NCBI GenBank assembly: GCA_000023185.1
Contig: CP001622.1
Location: 3,944,501-4,008,500 of the forward strand
Origin: Rhizobium leguminosarum bv. trifolii WSM1325
GTDB taxonomy: Bacteria; Pseudomonadota; Alphaproteobacteria; Rhizobiales; Rhizobiaceae
Direction: 5' to 3'
Length of the DNA: 64,000 nucleotides
A model generated the notes under the pieces. The model saw only the letters and a list, made by a program, of their open reading frames with translations. It was not told where the DNA came from and did no database searches. The first letter of the stretch is position 1. Each line of letters starts with the position of its first letter. A program made the translations under genes and the position numbers. Below, in pieces: positions 26,493 through 35,267 of the stretch.

Positions 26493-27683
26493 ATGATGAC
26501 CGGCAAAAGCGCGCCGCGGCGCCTCAGCATCTTCGGTTCGACGGGTTCGATCGGCCAAAATACACTCAATGTCGTCGATCATCTGGGCGGACGGGAGAAC
26601 TTCGAAATCTCCGTGCTGACAGGCAACGGCAATGTCGAATTGCTGGCCCGGCAGGCGAAATCATCCGGCGCGCGGCTGGCGGTGACGGCAAGCGACCGCC
26701 ATTACGAATCACTGAAGAGCGCACTTTCCGGCACCGGCATCGCCGTCGCTTCGGGAAAGTCCGGCCTGATGGACGCCGCTGACCGCGAAGCCGACTGGGT
26801 GATGGCGGCAATCGTCGGCACTGCGGGCCTGGCCCCGACGCTTGCCGCCGCACGCCGCGGCGCCGATATCGCCCTTGCCAACAAGGAATGCCTGGTATCG
26901 GCCGGCGATCTGTTCATCGCAGCGATCCGCGCGGGCGGCGGCAAGCTGCTTCCGGTCGACAGCGAGCACAACGCCATCTTCCAGGTTCTGGAAGAGAACC
27001 AGCGCCACGCCGTCGAGCGTGTCATCCTGACGGCGTCGGGCGGCCCCTTCCGCGCCGCCTCGCTGCGTGACATGGCTAATGTGACGGTGGAAACCGCACG
27101 CGCCCACCCGAACTGGTCGATGGGCTTGAAGATCTCGATCGACAGCGCCTCGATGTTCAACAAGGCGCTGGAGATGATCGAAGCCCGGCACCTTTTCGGC
27201 CTCAGACCCGAACAGATCGAGGTCATCTTCCATCCGCAGTCGATCATCCATTCAATGGTCGGCTATACGGATGGGTCGGTGCTGGCGCAGCTCGGCGCGC
27301 CCGATATGCGCACCGCCATCGGTTATGCCCTGTCCTTTCCGCGCCGGCCGAACCTGCCGGTGGAGCGGCTGGATTTCGCCAAGCTCGCCAGGCTGGATTT
27401 CGAGGCCCCGGATGACGTGCGGTTTCCGGCGCTGCGGCTCGCGCGCCTGGCGATGACCCGCGGCGGCGTTCAGGGCGCAGTGCTGAACGGCGCCAAGGAA
27501 GTGGCGCTCGAAGCCTTCATCGAAGGGCGGTTGTCTTTCCTTGCCATGGCCGAGATCACCGAAAGGGTCATGGACGACCTCGCCGGCCTGCCGCCGGCTT
27601 CCGGCATGGACGATGTCTTCGCCGCCGACAGGCAGGCCCGGCAAAGGGCGGCAGAGCTCATGACACTAGCGATCGCCGAGTGA
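26493..27683 (+). CDS. dxr: 1-deoxy-D-xylulose 5-phosphate reductoisomerase
   Basis: Second enzyme of the non-mevalonate isoprenoid pathway, NADPH-dependent, forming MEP. It has 396 residues. NADPH site GSTGSIGQNTL is near residue 15. Catalytic and metal regions NKECLVSAGD, PVDSEHNAIFQ and SMGLKISIDSASMFNKALE are all present in the usual order. Two adjacent ATGs open the gene. The flanking genes are unrelated, so it is likely a single-gene unit. Confidence 0.96.
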   Translation: MMTGKSAPRRLSIFGSTGSIGQNTLNVVDHLGGRENFEISVLTGNGNVELLARQAKSSGARLAVTASDRHYESLKSALSGTGIAVASGKSGLMDAADREADWVMAAIVGTAGLAPTLAAARRGADIALANKECLVSAGDLFIAAIRAGGGKLLPVDSEHNAIFQVLEENQRHAVERVILTASGGPFRAASLRDMANVTVETARAHPNWSMGLKISIDSASMFNKALEMIEARHLFGLRPEQIEVIFHPQSIIHSMVGYTDGSVLAQLGAPDMRTAIGYALSFPRRPNLPVERLDFAKLARLDFEAPDDVRFPALRLARLAMTRGGVQGAVLNGAKEVALEAFIEGRLSFLAMAEITERVMDDLAGLPPASGMDDVFAADRQARQRAAELMTLAIAE

Positions 27684-27743
27684 AGTTCAGACCGCCCGAT
27701 CGCGGAGTGGTCGCCCGCCTGTGATCCTGACGACCGCTGTTGG

Positions 27744-28835
27744 CTAGCGCAATCGGTTGCCACCCTCGTCGAACAACCGGCAATCCGACGGTTCAAACAG
27801 CAGGCTCACCTGCTCGCCCGCCGCGATACTGATCGGTGACCGATGTTCGACGGTCAGCGACTGGCCATCGGCAAGCTGGCAATAGAGATATTGCGTTCCC
27901 CCGAGATATTCCGAAAAATCGACCCTGGCCGTCAGGCTGCCCGATGGGTCGGAGGCGACCTTCAGATGCTCCGGCCGCAGACCGAGCGTCACCGCGCCAC
28001 CGACCGGTCTGTTCGCCGGCGGCAGGCCGCTTTCGATCTGCCGGCCGGCGACTTCGACCAGGCCTCCCTCACCCCAGCGGGCATTCAGCAGGTTCATCCT
28101 CGGCGAGCCTATGAAGCCCGCCACGAAGGTATTGGAGGGATTCTCGTAGATTTCCCGCGGCGTTCCCGCCTGTTCGACGCGGCCGTCGCGCAGCACGACG
28201 ATCTTGTCGGCGAGCGTCATCGCCTCCGTCTGGTCGTGCGTGACATAGATCATCGTATTGCCGAGTTCGCGGTGGAGGCGGGCGATCTCGATGCGCATCG
28301 AAACGCGCAGTTCCGCATCGAGATTGGACAGCGGCTCGTCGAACAGGAAGACGTCCGGCTTGCGCACGATCGCCCGGCCAATCGCCACACGCTGCCGCTG
28401 GCCGCCGGAAAGCTGTCCCGGCCGCCGGTCGAGGAGATGGTCGATCTTCAGGATCGCGGAGGCGGCCTTGACGCGGGTCTCTATCTCCGCGGCATTGGTG
28501 CGCGCCATCTTCAACCCGAAGGCCAGATTGTCGCGCACGCTCATATGCGGATAAAGTGCGTAGGACTGAAAGACCATGGCGATGCCGCGCTCGGACGGAT
28601 CGAGATCGGTGACAACACGTCCCTTGATCTCGACCTCCCCGTCGGTCACGTCTTCCAGGCCGGCGATCATGCGAAGAAGCGTCGATTTTCCGCAGCCGGA
28701 AGGGCCGACGAAGACGACGAATTCGCCCTCCGCGATCGTCAGGTCGATCCCGTGGACCACCTGCAGATTGCCATAGCTTTTTCGCACGTCCTGGAGCACG
28801 ACGCTCTTGTTACCCATACCGTTGGTCATCCCCAA
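27744..28835 (-). CDS. sugar ABC transporter ATP-binding protein (UgpC/MsmX type)
   Basis: 363-residue ATPase. Walker A is GPSGCGKST, signature LSGGQRQRVAIGRA, Walker B VFLFDEPLSNLD, switch His in THDQTEA, followed by a C-terminal TOBE/OB domain with LGLRPEHLKV. It energises the permeases encoded upstream in the same operon. The gene is last in the lacI-binding protein-permease-permease-GH127-ATPase series, starting 6 bp after the GH127 stop. Domain structure shows CUT1-type carbohydrate import. The exact sugar is an inference from GH127. Confidence 0.93.
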   Translation of the reverse strand: MGMTNGMGNKSVVLQDVRKSYGNLQVVHGIDLTIAEGEFVVFVGPSGCGKSTLLRMIAGLEDVTDGEVEIKGRVVTDLDPSERGIAMVFQSYALYPHMSVRDNLAFGLKMARTNAAEIETRVKAASAILKIDHLLDRRPGQLSGGQRQRVAIGRAIVRKPDVFLFDEPLSNLDAELRVSMRIEIARLHRELGNTMIYVTHDQTEAMTLADKIVVLRDGRVEQAGTPREIYENPSNTFVAGFIGSPRMNLLNARWGEGGLVEVAGRQIESGLPPANRPVGGAVTLGLRPEHLKVASDPSGSLTARVDFSEYLGGTQYLYCQLADGQSLTVEHRSPISIAAGEQVSLLFEPSDCRLFDEGGNRLR

Positions 28836-28841
28836 AAAGAC

Positions 28842-30764
28842 CTATCTGTCCGACTGGACCCAGACGAGCATCTCTCCGGGCGCGCGGTTGTCCCAGAGAT
28901 GATAGGGCACGAAACGCGCGGTGGCGACCTGCCTTTCCGCCGGCGCCTTGCGGTAGAGCGCTGTTCCCCAGTTCGATGTTTCCTCGCGCTCGACCTTGAG
29001 ATCGAGGGCGACGGCATCATTGAGATCCTTCAGCACGACGGTTTCGGCTGTGGAGAGCTCACGCGGCAGGACGATGGCGTTGAGGTCTTCGCCGTTGTCG
29101 GTCGTTTCGACGCAATAGACCAGCGGGCCGCGCATCAATGCGACGCGCCCGGCATCCTGGCGCACCTTCGGGTTGGCATATTGCGGCCGAAGCGCCAGCG
29201 GCAGGTAGAGGGCGACACGATCGCCCGCGGCCCACTCACGATCGATCCTGGCATATCCGTCCCGCATATTGGCATTGAGATCGAGCATCTCTCCGTTGAC
29301 GCTGAGGGTTGCGCCATCAGCCCAGTCCGGAACGCGCAGCGACAGTGCAAACTTCGCCGGCTTCTCCAGCCTGGTGGTAAAGGCGACCGCACCTTCCCAC
29401 GGATAATTGGTGGTCTGCTCGAGTTCGACCTCGGCGCCATTGGCAAGCTTCAGCCGCGCGGTGCTTTCACCATAGAGGTGCACGGCGATCTCGTTATCCG
29501 AAACGGCGTACATGTAGGAGCCGATCGACGTCACCAGCCGGGCGATGTTGGGCGGGCAGCAGGGGCAATGGTGCCATTTCCACCGGTGGTGCTTGCCGGC
29601 ACTTTCGAGCGGATTGTCATAGAAGAAGGTCTTGCCGTCGATCGAAAGCCCCGGCAGAGCGCCGTTGTAAAGCGCCTGCTCCATGATGTCGGCATAGCGC
29701 CGATCCGGACCGCGGCCGAGCATGCGGCTCGCCCAGAACACCAGCCCGACCGAGGCGCAGGTCTCCGCATAGGCGGTATCGTTCGGCAGATCGAAGTAAT
29801 CGGTAAAGCCCTCGTTGGAGGCCGCCGGCCCGATGCCGCCGGTGATGTACATCTGCTTGGTCGTCAGATCGTCCCAGAGCGTTTCCAGCGCTGCCGTCAG
29901 GCTGTCGTCCTTGTATTCGGTGGCGATGTCGGCCATGCCCGAATAGAGGTACATGGCGCGCACGGCGTGGCCGACGACCTTTGTTTGCGCGCGCACCGGC
30001 TGGTGCGCCTGCGCATATTCATAGGTCTTCTGGTGGTACTCGGAGACATCGCGCCCATCGCGGCTTGCCTCGGCGGTGAAGAAATGCGGTTCGGTGCCGC
30101 GTTCGTCGATGAAGTATTTCGACAGCTCGAGATATTTCTTCTCATCCGTCACGCGAGCGAGCTTGACCAGCGCCAGCTCGACTTCCTCGTGGCCGCAATA
30201 GCCTGATATCTGGCCTTCGCGATGGCCGAAAATCTTGATCATGTAATCGGCATAACGGCACATGATGTCGAGCAGCTTGCGTTTGCCGGTCGCCTGATAA
30301 TAGGCGACCGCGGCTTCCATCAGGTGGCCGGCGCAATAGAGTTCGTGATGGTCGCGCAGATTGGTCCAGCGGCGGCTCGGCTCCACACGCTGGAACCAGG
30401 CGTTCAGATAGCCGTCCTCATCCTGCAGCTTCTCATACATGTCGATGATCTCGTCGGCACGCGCTTCGAGCTTCGGGTTCGGCCGGCGATAGAGCGAATA
30501 GGCGATCGTTTCGATCGACTTGCCGAGGTCGGAATCCCAGAACATCTGCGTCGTCCCGCCCCATGGCTGAATGGGAATGACGACCCCCGGGCTCGGCTGG
30601 CTGACATCGATCGCCTTGAGCATGCCGGCCTCGACGCAGCGGTCGAGCAGGGTCTCGGCAGTGGAATTGCAGACGGCGTCCTGCCATTTGCCCCAGAAGC
30701 CGCCAAGCTCCACATCGGGAACGGCGACGGGACGAAACTGGCGGTCATTGCTTGGTTTGGTCAT
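28842..30764 (-). CDS. GH127 family glycoside hydrolase (beta-L-arabinofuranosidase type)
   Basis: Cytosolic protein of 640 residues with no signal peptide. The zinc site of characterised GH127 enzymes (Glu-x-Cys and Cys-Cys) is seen as AETCASVG and CPCCPPN. GGTTQMFWDSDLGK and GYLNAWFQ are further family marks. Known members release L-arabinose from beta-linked arabino-oligosaccharides of plant extensins. The start at 30764 is taken because the extension upstream lies in the intergenic RBS region. It sits inside the ABC operon, implying hydrolysis of the imported oligosaccharide in the cytosol. Confidence 0.88.
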   Translation of the reverse strand: MTKPSNDRQFRPVAVPDVELGGFWGKWQDAVCNSTAETLLDRCVEAGMLKAIDVSQPSPGVVIPIQPWGGTTQMFWDSDLGKSIETIAYSLYRRPNPKLEARADEIIDMYEKLQDEDGYLNAWFQRVEPSRRWTNLRDHHELYCAGHLMEAAVAYYQATGKRKLLDIMCRYADYMIKIFGHREGQISGYCGHEEVELALVKLARVTDEKKYLELSKYFIDERGTEPHFFTAEASRDGRDVSEYHQKTYEYAQAHQPVRAQTKVVGHAVRAMYLYSGMADIATEYKDDSLTAALETLWDDLTTKQMYITGGIGPAASNEGFTDYFDLPNDTAYAETCASVGLVFWASRMLGRGPDRRYADIMEQALYNGALPGLSIDGKTFFYDNPLESAGKHHRWKWHHCPCCPPNIARLVTSIGSYMYAVSDNEIAVHLYGESTARLKLANGAEVELEQTTNYPWEGAVAFTTRLEKPAKFALSLRVPDWADGATLSVNGEMLDLNANMRDGYARIDREWAAGDRVALYLPLALRPQYANPKVRQDAGRVALMRGPLVYCVETTDNGEDLNAIVLPRELSTAETVVLKDLNDAVALDLKVEREETSNWGTALYRKAPAERQVATARFVPYHLWDNRAPGEMLVWVQSDR

Positions 30765-30784
30765 AGGCTCCACTTTCTCTAAGA

Positions 30785-31648
30785 TCATTTCACCGCGCCG
30801 GCCATCAGCCCGCGCATGTAGTAGCGTTGCAGGAGCAGGAAGACGATCAGGCAAGGGATCGTCATGACGACGACACCGGCCTGGACCGCTCCCCAGTTGA
30901 TGGCGCCGAGCCGTCCGGCGCGAACCGCCGTCATCAGCACCGGCAGGGTGTATTTCTCATTGCTGGAAAGCAGCACCAGCGCAGCGAGAAACTCGTTCCA
31001 GGCATTGAGGAAGGCAAAGATCGCGACCGTCGCGACACCGGGAAGCACCAGCGGCAGAAGAACCCGCACCAGAAGCCGGAGGTCGCGCGCGCCGTCGATG
31101 CGCGCAGCCTCTTCGATCTCCTTCGGCACGGCGTCGAAGGCGTTGCGCATCATGAACACCGAGAAGGGCAGTTGCAGCGTCACATAGACGAGCGTCAGCC
31201 CAAGCAGCGAATTGTTGAGGCCGAGCTTTGCAAGGATGATGAAGAGCGGTGTCAGGATCGACTGGAACGGGATCATCAGCGTCGCGATGATCAGCACGAA
31301 GAGCGCATTCTTCAGCGGGAATCGATAGCGCGAGAAGCCATAACCGGCGAGCAGGCTGACAGCGACGGTGAGCACCACGGTGGCGACCGAAACGAACAGC
31401 GAATTGATCATGTGCCGCCAGATACCGGCGCCGAACGTGTCGAGCAGCGCGTAGGAATCGATGCTGACGCCTGAGGTCGGCCATGGCGGCAAGGGCGGCA
31501 GGCTGGCCTCCGTGCCATGCCGGAAGGACGACAACAGCGTGATCACGAAGGGGGCGAGAAAGAAGATCGAGATAGCGATGCCGGTCAGATGATAGGCCGA
31601 CTTCGTCCGAATGGCCTTGCGCGCGCGGCGTTCCCTTGACGTGGTCAT
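30785..31648 (-). CDS. sugar ABC transporter permease (MalG type)
   Basis: 287-residue inner-membrane protein with six helices. The EAA loop EEAARIDGARDLRLLVRVLLP matches the CUT1 family and contacts the ATPase. Overlaps the preceding permease by four bases (ATGA). Works with the MalF-type permease and the binding protein in sugar uptake. Confidence 0.92.
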   Translation of the reverse strand: MTTSRERRARKAIRTKSAYHLTGIAISIFFLAPFVITLLSSFRHGTEASLPPLPPWPTSGVSIDSYALLDTFGAGIWRHMINSLFVSVATVVLTVAVSLLAGYGFSRYRFPLKNALFVLIIATLMIPFQSILTPLFIILAKLGLNNSLLGLTLVYVTLQLPFSVFMMRNAFDAVPKEIEEAARIDGARDLRLLVRVLLPLVLPGVATVAIFAFLNAWNEFLAALVLLSSNEKYTLPVLMTAVRAGRLGAINWGAVQAGVVVMTIPCLIVFLLLQRYYMRGLMAGAVK

Positions 31649-32577
31649 GGACGCTCCTCCCCGACGCGAAGCAGCCAGAGCTGCACGATGCTGATCGCCA
31701 CCAGGATGGCGAGAAGCACGATCGACAGCGCTGCGCCATAACCGAGATTGAACGACACGAAGGACTGATTGAAGATGTAGTAGACCACCGAGATCATCTT
31801 GTTCTGCGGTCCCCCCGACGTCATGATGTAGAACTGGTCGAAGGCGAGGATCGAACCGGTGACGGAGACGATCAGCGCCAATGCGATCGTCTTGCGCATC
31901 AGCGGCAGCGTCAGATGCCGGAAACGCTGCCAGCGGCCGGCGCCGTCGATGCGGGCGGCCTCCGTCAGCTCGGACGGAATGGCCTGAAGCCCGGTCAAAA
32001 GAATGATCATGGTGAAGCCGGCGATTTTCCAGACGACCATCACCACTACCGTCAGAAAGGCGGTGTCGAAGGTCGCAAGCAGATTGGGGCTCTTTTCGAC
32101 GAGGCCGAGCGCCTTCAAGGCCGGGCCGATGAAGCCGCTATCGACATTGGCGAGCCAGACCCAGAGCAGTGAGGCGGTGGCAAGGCCGACCACGACGGGC
32201 AGGAAGATGATCGTCCGGTAGGCGCCGACGAACTGCCGTTCCTTTTCGACGAAGATTGCCAGCGGAAAGGCGATGGCAAAGATCGCGATGGTGACGATCA
32301 CGGTATAATAGGCCGTGAAATTCAGCGCCGTCATGAAACGGGTGTCGTTGGCCATGCGGACATAATTGTTGAAACCGACCCAGCGTGACGCCCCCATCAG
32401 CGGCCAGTTATGCAGGCTCATCCATCCGGTGAAGAGAACCGGCATGATGAAGAAGACGATGACCAGCGCCATGGCCGGCGCAATGTAGACGAGGCCGCGC
32501 CAGTTCGATCGGCGCCGTCGCTTGCGCCGAGGCAATAGAATCTCTGAACCGGAACCGGTCATCAAAACGCTCCGCAT
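31645..32577 (-). CDS. sugar ABC transporter permease (MalF type)
   Basis: 310-residue inner-membrane protein with six helices and an EAA loop (ELTEAARIDGAGRWQRFRHL). A second ATG at 32562 follows the first by five codons and either could be used. Downstream overlap with the MalG-type permease is four bases. The N-terminal RRKRRRRSNW is a basic cytoplasmic segment. Confidence 0.92.
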   Translation of the reverse strand: MRSVLMTGSGSEILLPRRKRRRRSNWRGLVYIAPAMALVIVFFIMPVLFTGWMSLHNWPLMGASRWVGFNNYVRMANDTRFMTALNFTAYYTVIVTIAIFAIAFPLAIFVEKERQFVGAYRTIIFLPVVVGLATASLLWVWLANVDSGFIGPALKALGLVEKSPNLLATFDTAFLTVVVMVVWKIAGFTMIILLTGLQAIPSELTEAARIDGAGRWQRFRHLTLPLMRKTIALALIVSVTGSILAFDQFYIMTSGGPQNKMISVVYYIFNQSFVSFNLGYGAALSIVLLAILVAISIVQLWLLRVGEERP

Positions 32578-32636
32578 CTGTCGAGTGAAATTGGCCGGGA
32601 AGCTGCCACCGCTCCCCGGCCGCGGCCGGGAGAGAG

Positions 32637-33875
32637 TTATTGGCCGCTATCGATGATCGATTGCATCTCCGACTGGGCGCTCGAAAACGCCCCGTCGACA
32701 TCGTCGCCGAAGATCGAGGCGTTGGTGAAGCTGGCCCAAGGCCCGTTGGCGCTGTTGATCAGGTCGTTGAACTGCAGCGTATAGGGTGTCTTGGCGACGC
32801 CGATCGCCTTCAGGCCGACCTGCATGCGCGGATCGAGGCCCTCAAGCACTTTGTCGGCGATATCGCCGCGCGTCGGCAGGCTGCCATACTTCGCCATGAT
32901 CTTCTGGCCGTCCATCGAATAGATATATTCGAGGAACTCCTTCACCGCGTCGATCTTCTTCGTGCCCTTGGTGATGACGAAGTTGTCGCCGCCGGCAAAG
33001 GACGAGGGCTTGCCGTCGACGCCAGGAATGAGGGTCACGCCGAAGTTGATATCGGGATGCTCGGTTACCAGCGTGCCGATGGCAAAGGCGCCGAGGCTTT
33101 GCTGGCCGATCTTGCCGTTGGTGAAGGTCAGGAAGTTGGCGCCGTTGTCGCTGGCGGCACCCGCCGGTACGAGGTCCTTCTTGACCATGTTGCGGTAGAT
33201 ATCGACGGCCTTGCGCATCTCAGGCGTATCGAGCGTCGCCGTCTTGCTGTCGGCCGACAGAATATCAGCGCCGGCACCCCAGACAAGCGGCGTGAATGTG
33301 AAGATCATGCAGCCGCCGCAGCCGCCACCGGAGAAATAGAAGCCGTAGGTATCGTCACCCAGCGCCCGGATCTTCTCAGCATTGGCGGTAATTTCGTCCC
33401 AATTCGCCGGCGCTTTTTCCGGGTCGAGACCGGCCTTCTTGTAGAGATCCTTGTTCCAGGCGAAGACGGAGGTTTCGACCGAAAGCGGCAGGCCGTAAAT
33501 CCGGTCCTGATAGGTGCCGAGGCGAACATGCGATGGCGAAAGCGAATTGAAATAGGGCAGGGATTTTGCCCAGTCCGTCAGGTCTTCCAGCTGGCCGGCC
33601 GCGGCAAAGGCGGGATTATAAATGAGATCCATCGACAAGGCATCCGGCGCCTGTCCGCCGGCGATTGCCGTCGCATATTTCTGTACCAGCTCGGAGAACG
33701 GCACCTCGGTCATCACGACCTTGTTCTCGTGACCGGAATTATAGGCTTCGACGACCTTCTTGAAGGCATCGCCAATCCCCGAGCGAACCCACATTTCGAC
33801 ATTTTCGGCAGCTGACGCGGCCGACACCAGACATAAGGTAGCGATGCTGGTCGCAGCCAATAGACGCTTGATCAT
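32637..33875 (-). CDS. sugar ABC transporter substrate-binding protein
   Basis: Periplasmic protein of 412 residues with signal peptide (MIKRLLAATSIATLCLVSAA then SAA). It has the type-1 extracellular solute-binding fold, with the N-terminal AENVEMWVRSGIGDAFKKVV and the later DKVLEGLDPRM. The ATG at 33875 is used because it has an RBS (GGAGTG) and opens the signal peptide, unlike the frame start at 33899. It is the second gene of the operon after lacI, and binds the imported oligosaccharide. Confidence 0.92.
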   Translation of the reverse strand: MIKRLLAATSIATLCLVSAASAAENVEMWVRSGIGDAFKKVVEAYNSGHENKVVMTEVPFSELVQKYATAIAGGQAPDALSMDLIYNPAFAAAGQLEDLTDWAKSLPYFNSLSPSHVRLGTYQDRIYGLPLSVETSVFAWNKDLYKKAGLDPEKAPANWDEITANAEKIRALGDDTYGFYFSGGGCGGCMIFTFTPLVWGAGADILSADSKTATLDTPEMRKAVDIYRNMVKKDLVPAGAASDNGANFLTFTNGKIGQQSLGAFAIGTLVTEHPDINFGVTLIPGVDGKPSSFAGGDNFVITKGTKKIDAVKEFLEYIYSMDGQKIMAKYGSLPTRGDIADKVLEGLDPRMQVGLKAIGVAKTPYTLQFNDLINSANGPWASFTNASIFGDDVDGAFSSAQSEMQSIIDSGQ

Positions 33876-33929
33876 GACACTCCTCCCGATATGGCGCATC
33901 TCCTCGCGCCTTTGCTCATTCTCTTGTTC

Positions 33930-34952
33930 TCATTCCCTTGGGGGCTTTCCCCCGCATGACTGCCGGACGATCAGCCGGCACGGCAATTTCCTCACTCCCG
34001 GCTCGACAGGCCGGCCTTCCGCAAGTGCAAGCACGGTCAATCCGGCTTGCCGCCCGAGCTCCTTCAGTTCCATGTCCACCGTTGTCAGCGGCGGCCGCGT
34101 CTGGGCCGCGACAATCTCCCAATTGTCGAAGCCGATGACCGAGACGTCCTGCGGCACCTTGACGCCGCGCTCGCGCAACGCATCCACAGCGCCGCGGGCG
34201 ATCTGGTCATTGCCGCAGAAGAGCGCATCCGGTTTTTCTCCGGGTCTCTTCCAAAGCTGTTCGACCGCATCATGCCCCCAGCTTTCCGACCAGACGCCGT
34301 AGAGCACCGGCTCGCGGTGACCGGCCACCTCGTGATAGGCGCCGGCACGTTCCCGCACCGAGAAGAAATCCTGCGGCCCGGTGATGTGCGCAATCCGCCG
34401 CCGTCCGATCTTCATCAGCCATTCGACGGCCAGCTTCGCACCCTGCTCGTCGTCCGACCGGAAGGTGACACTGTTTTGCGCCCCCTCGGTGAACGCATAG
34501 ACCACAGGCACATGCAAATTCGACAGATCGACAGGCAGGCGCCGGTCCAGGCGTTTTCCCGTCGCGATGATGCCGTCGACCTGTTTGTCCAGCATCGCAT
34601 CGACATGGATCTGGGCGAGCGCCGGATCGTCTTCAATGGCGCACAGGAAGACCGAAACGCCGTGATCGACGAGTGCGTCCGAGATACCCGCCATGACAGG
34701 CAGCGTGAAACGGCCGTAAGTGTCGTTCGTCAGCAGCCCGATGGTGAAGCTGCGCTTGCTGAGAAGACCTCTCGCCAGCGCATTCGGCCGATATCCGATT
34801 TCGGCGGCGATCCGTTTCACCCGTTCGCGCGTTTCCGACCCCATCCGGCCGGTATCATTGAGAGCTTTCGACGCCGTCGAGATGCTCACCGCGGCAGCCG
34901 CCGCCACCTCGTGGATGGTGATCCTGCCTCTTTTTCCTCCCGATATGTTCAG
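33930..34952 (-). CDS. LacI family transcriptional regulator
   Basis: About 340 residues. DNA-binding HTH ITIHEVAAAAAVSISTASKA and hinge LNDTGRMGSETRERVKRIAA are followed by a periplasmic-binding-like domain (SFTIGLLTNDTYGRFTLPVM onward). No ATG, GTG or TTG lies at the right place. The best RBS (AGGAGG, 34963-34958) sits 5 nt before an in-frame CTG at 34952, which I use. A TTG at 34994 would precede the predicted transcript start. Two operator-like palindromes lie upstream, so the protein likely represses its own operon. The effector is presumably an arabinose-containing sugar. Confidence 0.88.
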   Translation of the reverse strand: MNISGGKRGRITIHEVAAAAAVSISTASKALNDTGRMGSETRERVKRIAAEIGYRPNALARGLLSKRSFTIGLLTNDTYGRFTLPVMAGISDALVDHGVSVFLCAIEDDPALAQIHVDAMLDKQVDGIIATGKRLDRRLPVDLSNLHVPVVYAFTEGAQNSVTFRSDDEQGAKLAVEWLMKIGRRRIAHITGPQDFFSVRERAGAYHEVAGHREPVLYGVWSESWGHDAVEQLWKRPGEKPDALFCGNDQIARGAVDALRERGVKVPQDVSVIGFDNWEIVAAQTRPPLTTVDMELKELGRQAGLTVLALAEGRPVEPGVRKLPCRLIVRQSCGGKPPRE

Positions 34953-35267
34953 AACATCCTCCTTCTGAAGTGACCTGAGAAAAGCTTTTACCAATCTCCA
35001 TGTCAAGTGAGAAAAGGTTTTCTCATGCGACTCTAAAGCTGGGATCGGCAACGCAGCTTGCGGGAGGACGCAAGCACAGGAAAAGATCCACGCGCATCGG
35101 TCGGGCCGATTGCGATGTGTCATCGGTTTAAGACCAAGCGCAGAGCGGATGACCTTAAACGGGCAAGGGAGGTTTGTTGCAGCGTCTTGCGGGAGCAAGA
35201 CCGATCGCTGTCAGAACCTCCAGTGGAGGCCCTGAACTACGGTTCGAACCGAGCGATCATCGAAAAA
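34953..35267. other. gap between lacI and hemA, with hairpins
   Basis: Apart from the lacI promoter region, this stretch holds two similar hairpins. GCTTGCG/CGCAAGC spans 35056-35075, and GTCTTGC/GCAAGAC spans 35184-35201. Both have loops built on GGGAG. No gene is seen. They may be transcript-end structures for hemA, though no T run follows. Confidence 0.4.
34976..35025 (-). promoter_or_regulatory. lacI-operon promoter with two operator palindromes
   Basis: On the minus strand TTGACA (35006-35001) is followed 17 bp later by TTTTCT (34983-34978). One operator, TGAGAAAAGGTTTTCTCA at 35008-35025, has 8-bp inverted arms and lies just upstream of -35. The second, at 34976-34993 (TGAGAAAAGCTTTTACCA), overlaps the -10 region. 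Their centres are 32 bp apart, about three helical turns, suited to a LacI dimer pair. Confidence 0.7.

Noticed and set aside
33942..33955. GGGGG-CTTT-CCCCC stem near the lacI stop as terminator
   Set aside because: No T run follows on the transcribed strand and the next operon gene starts at once.
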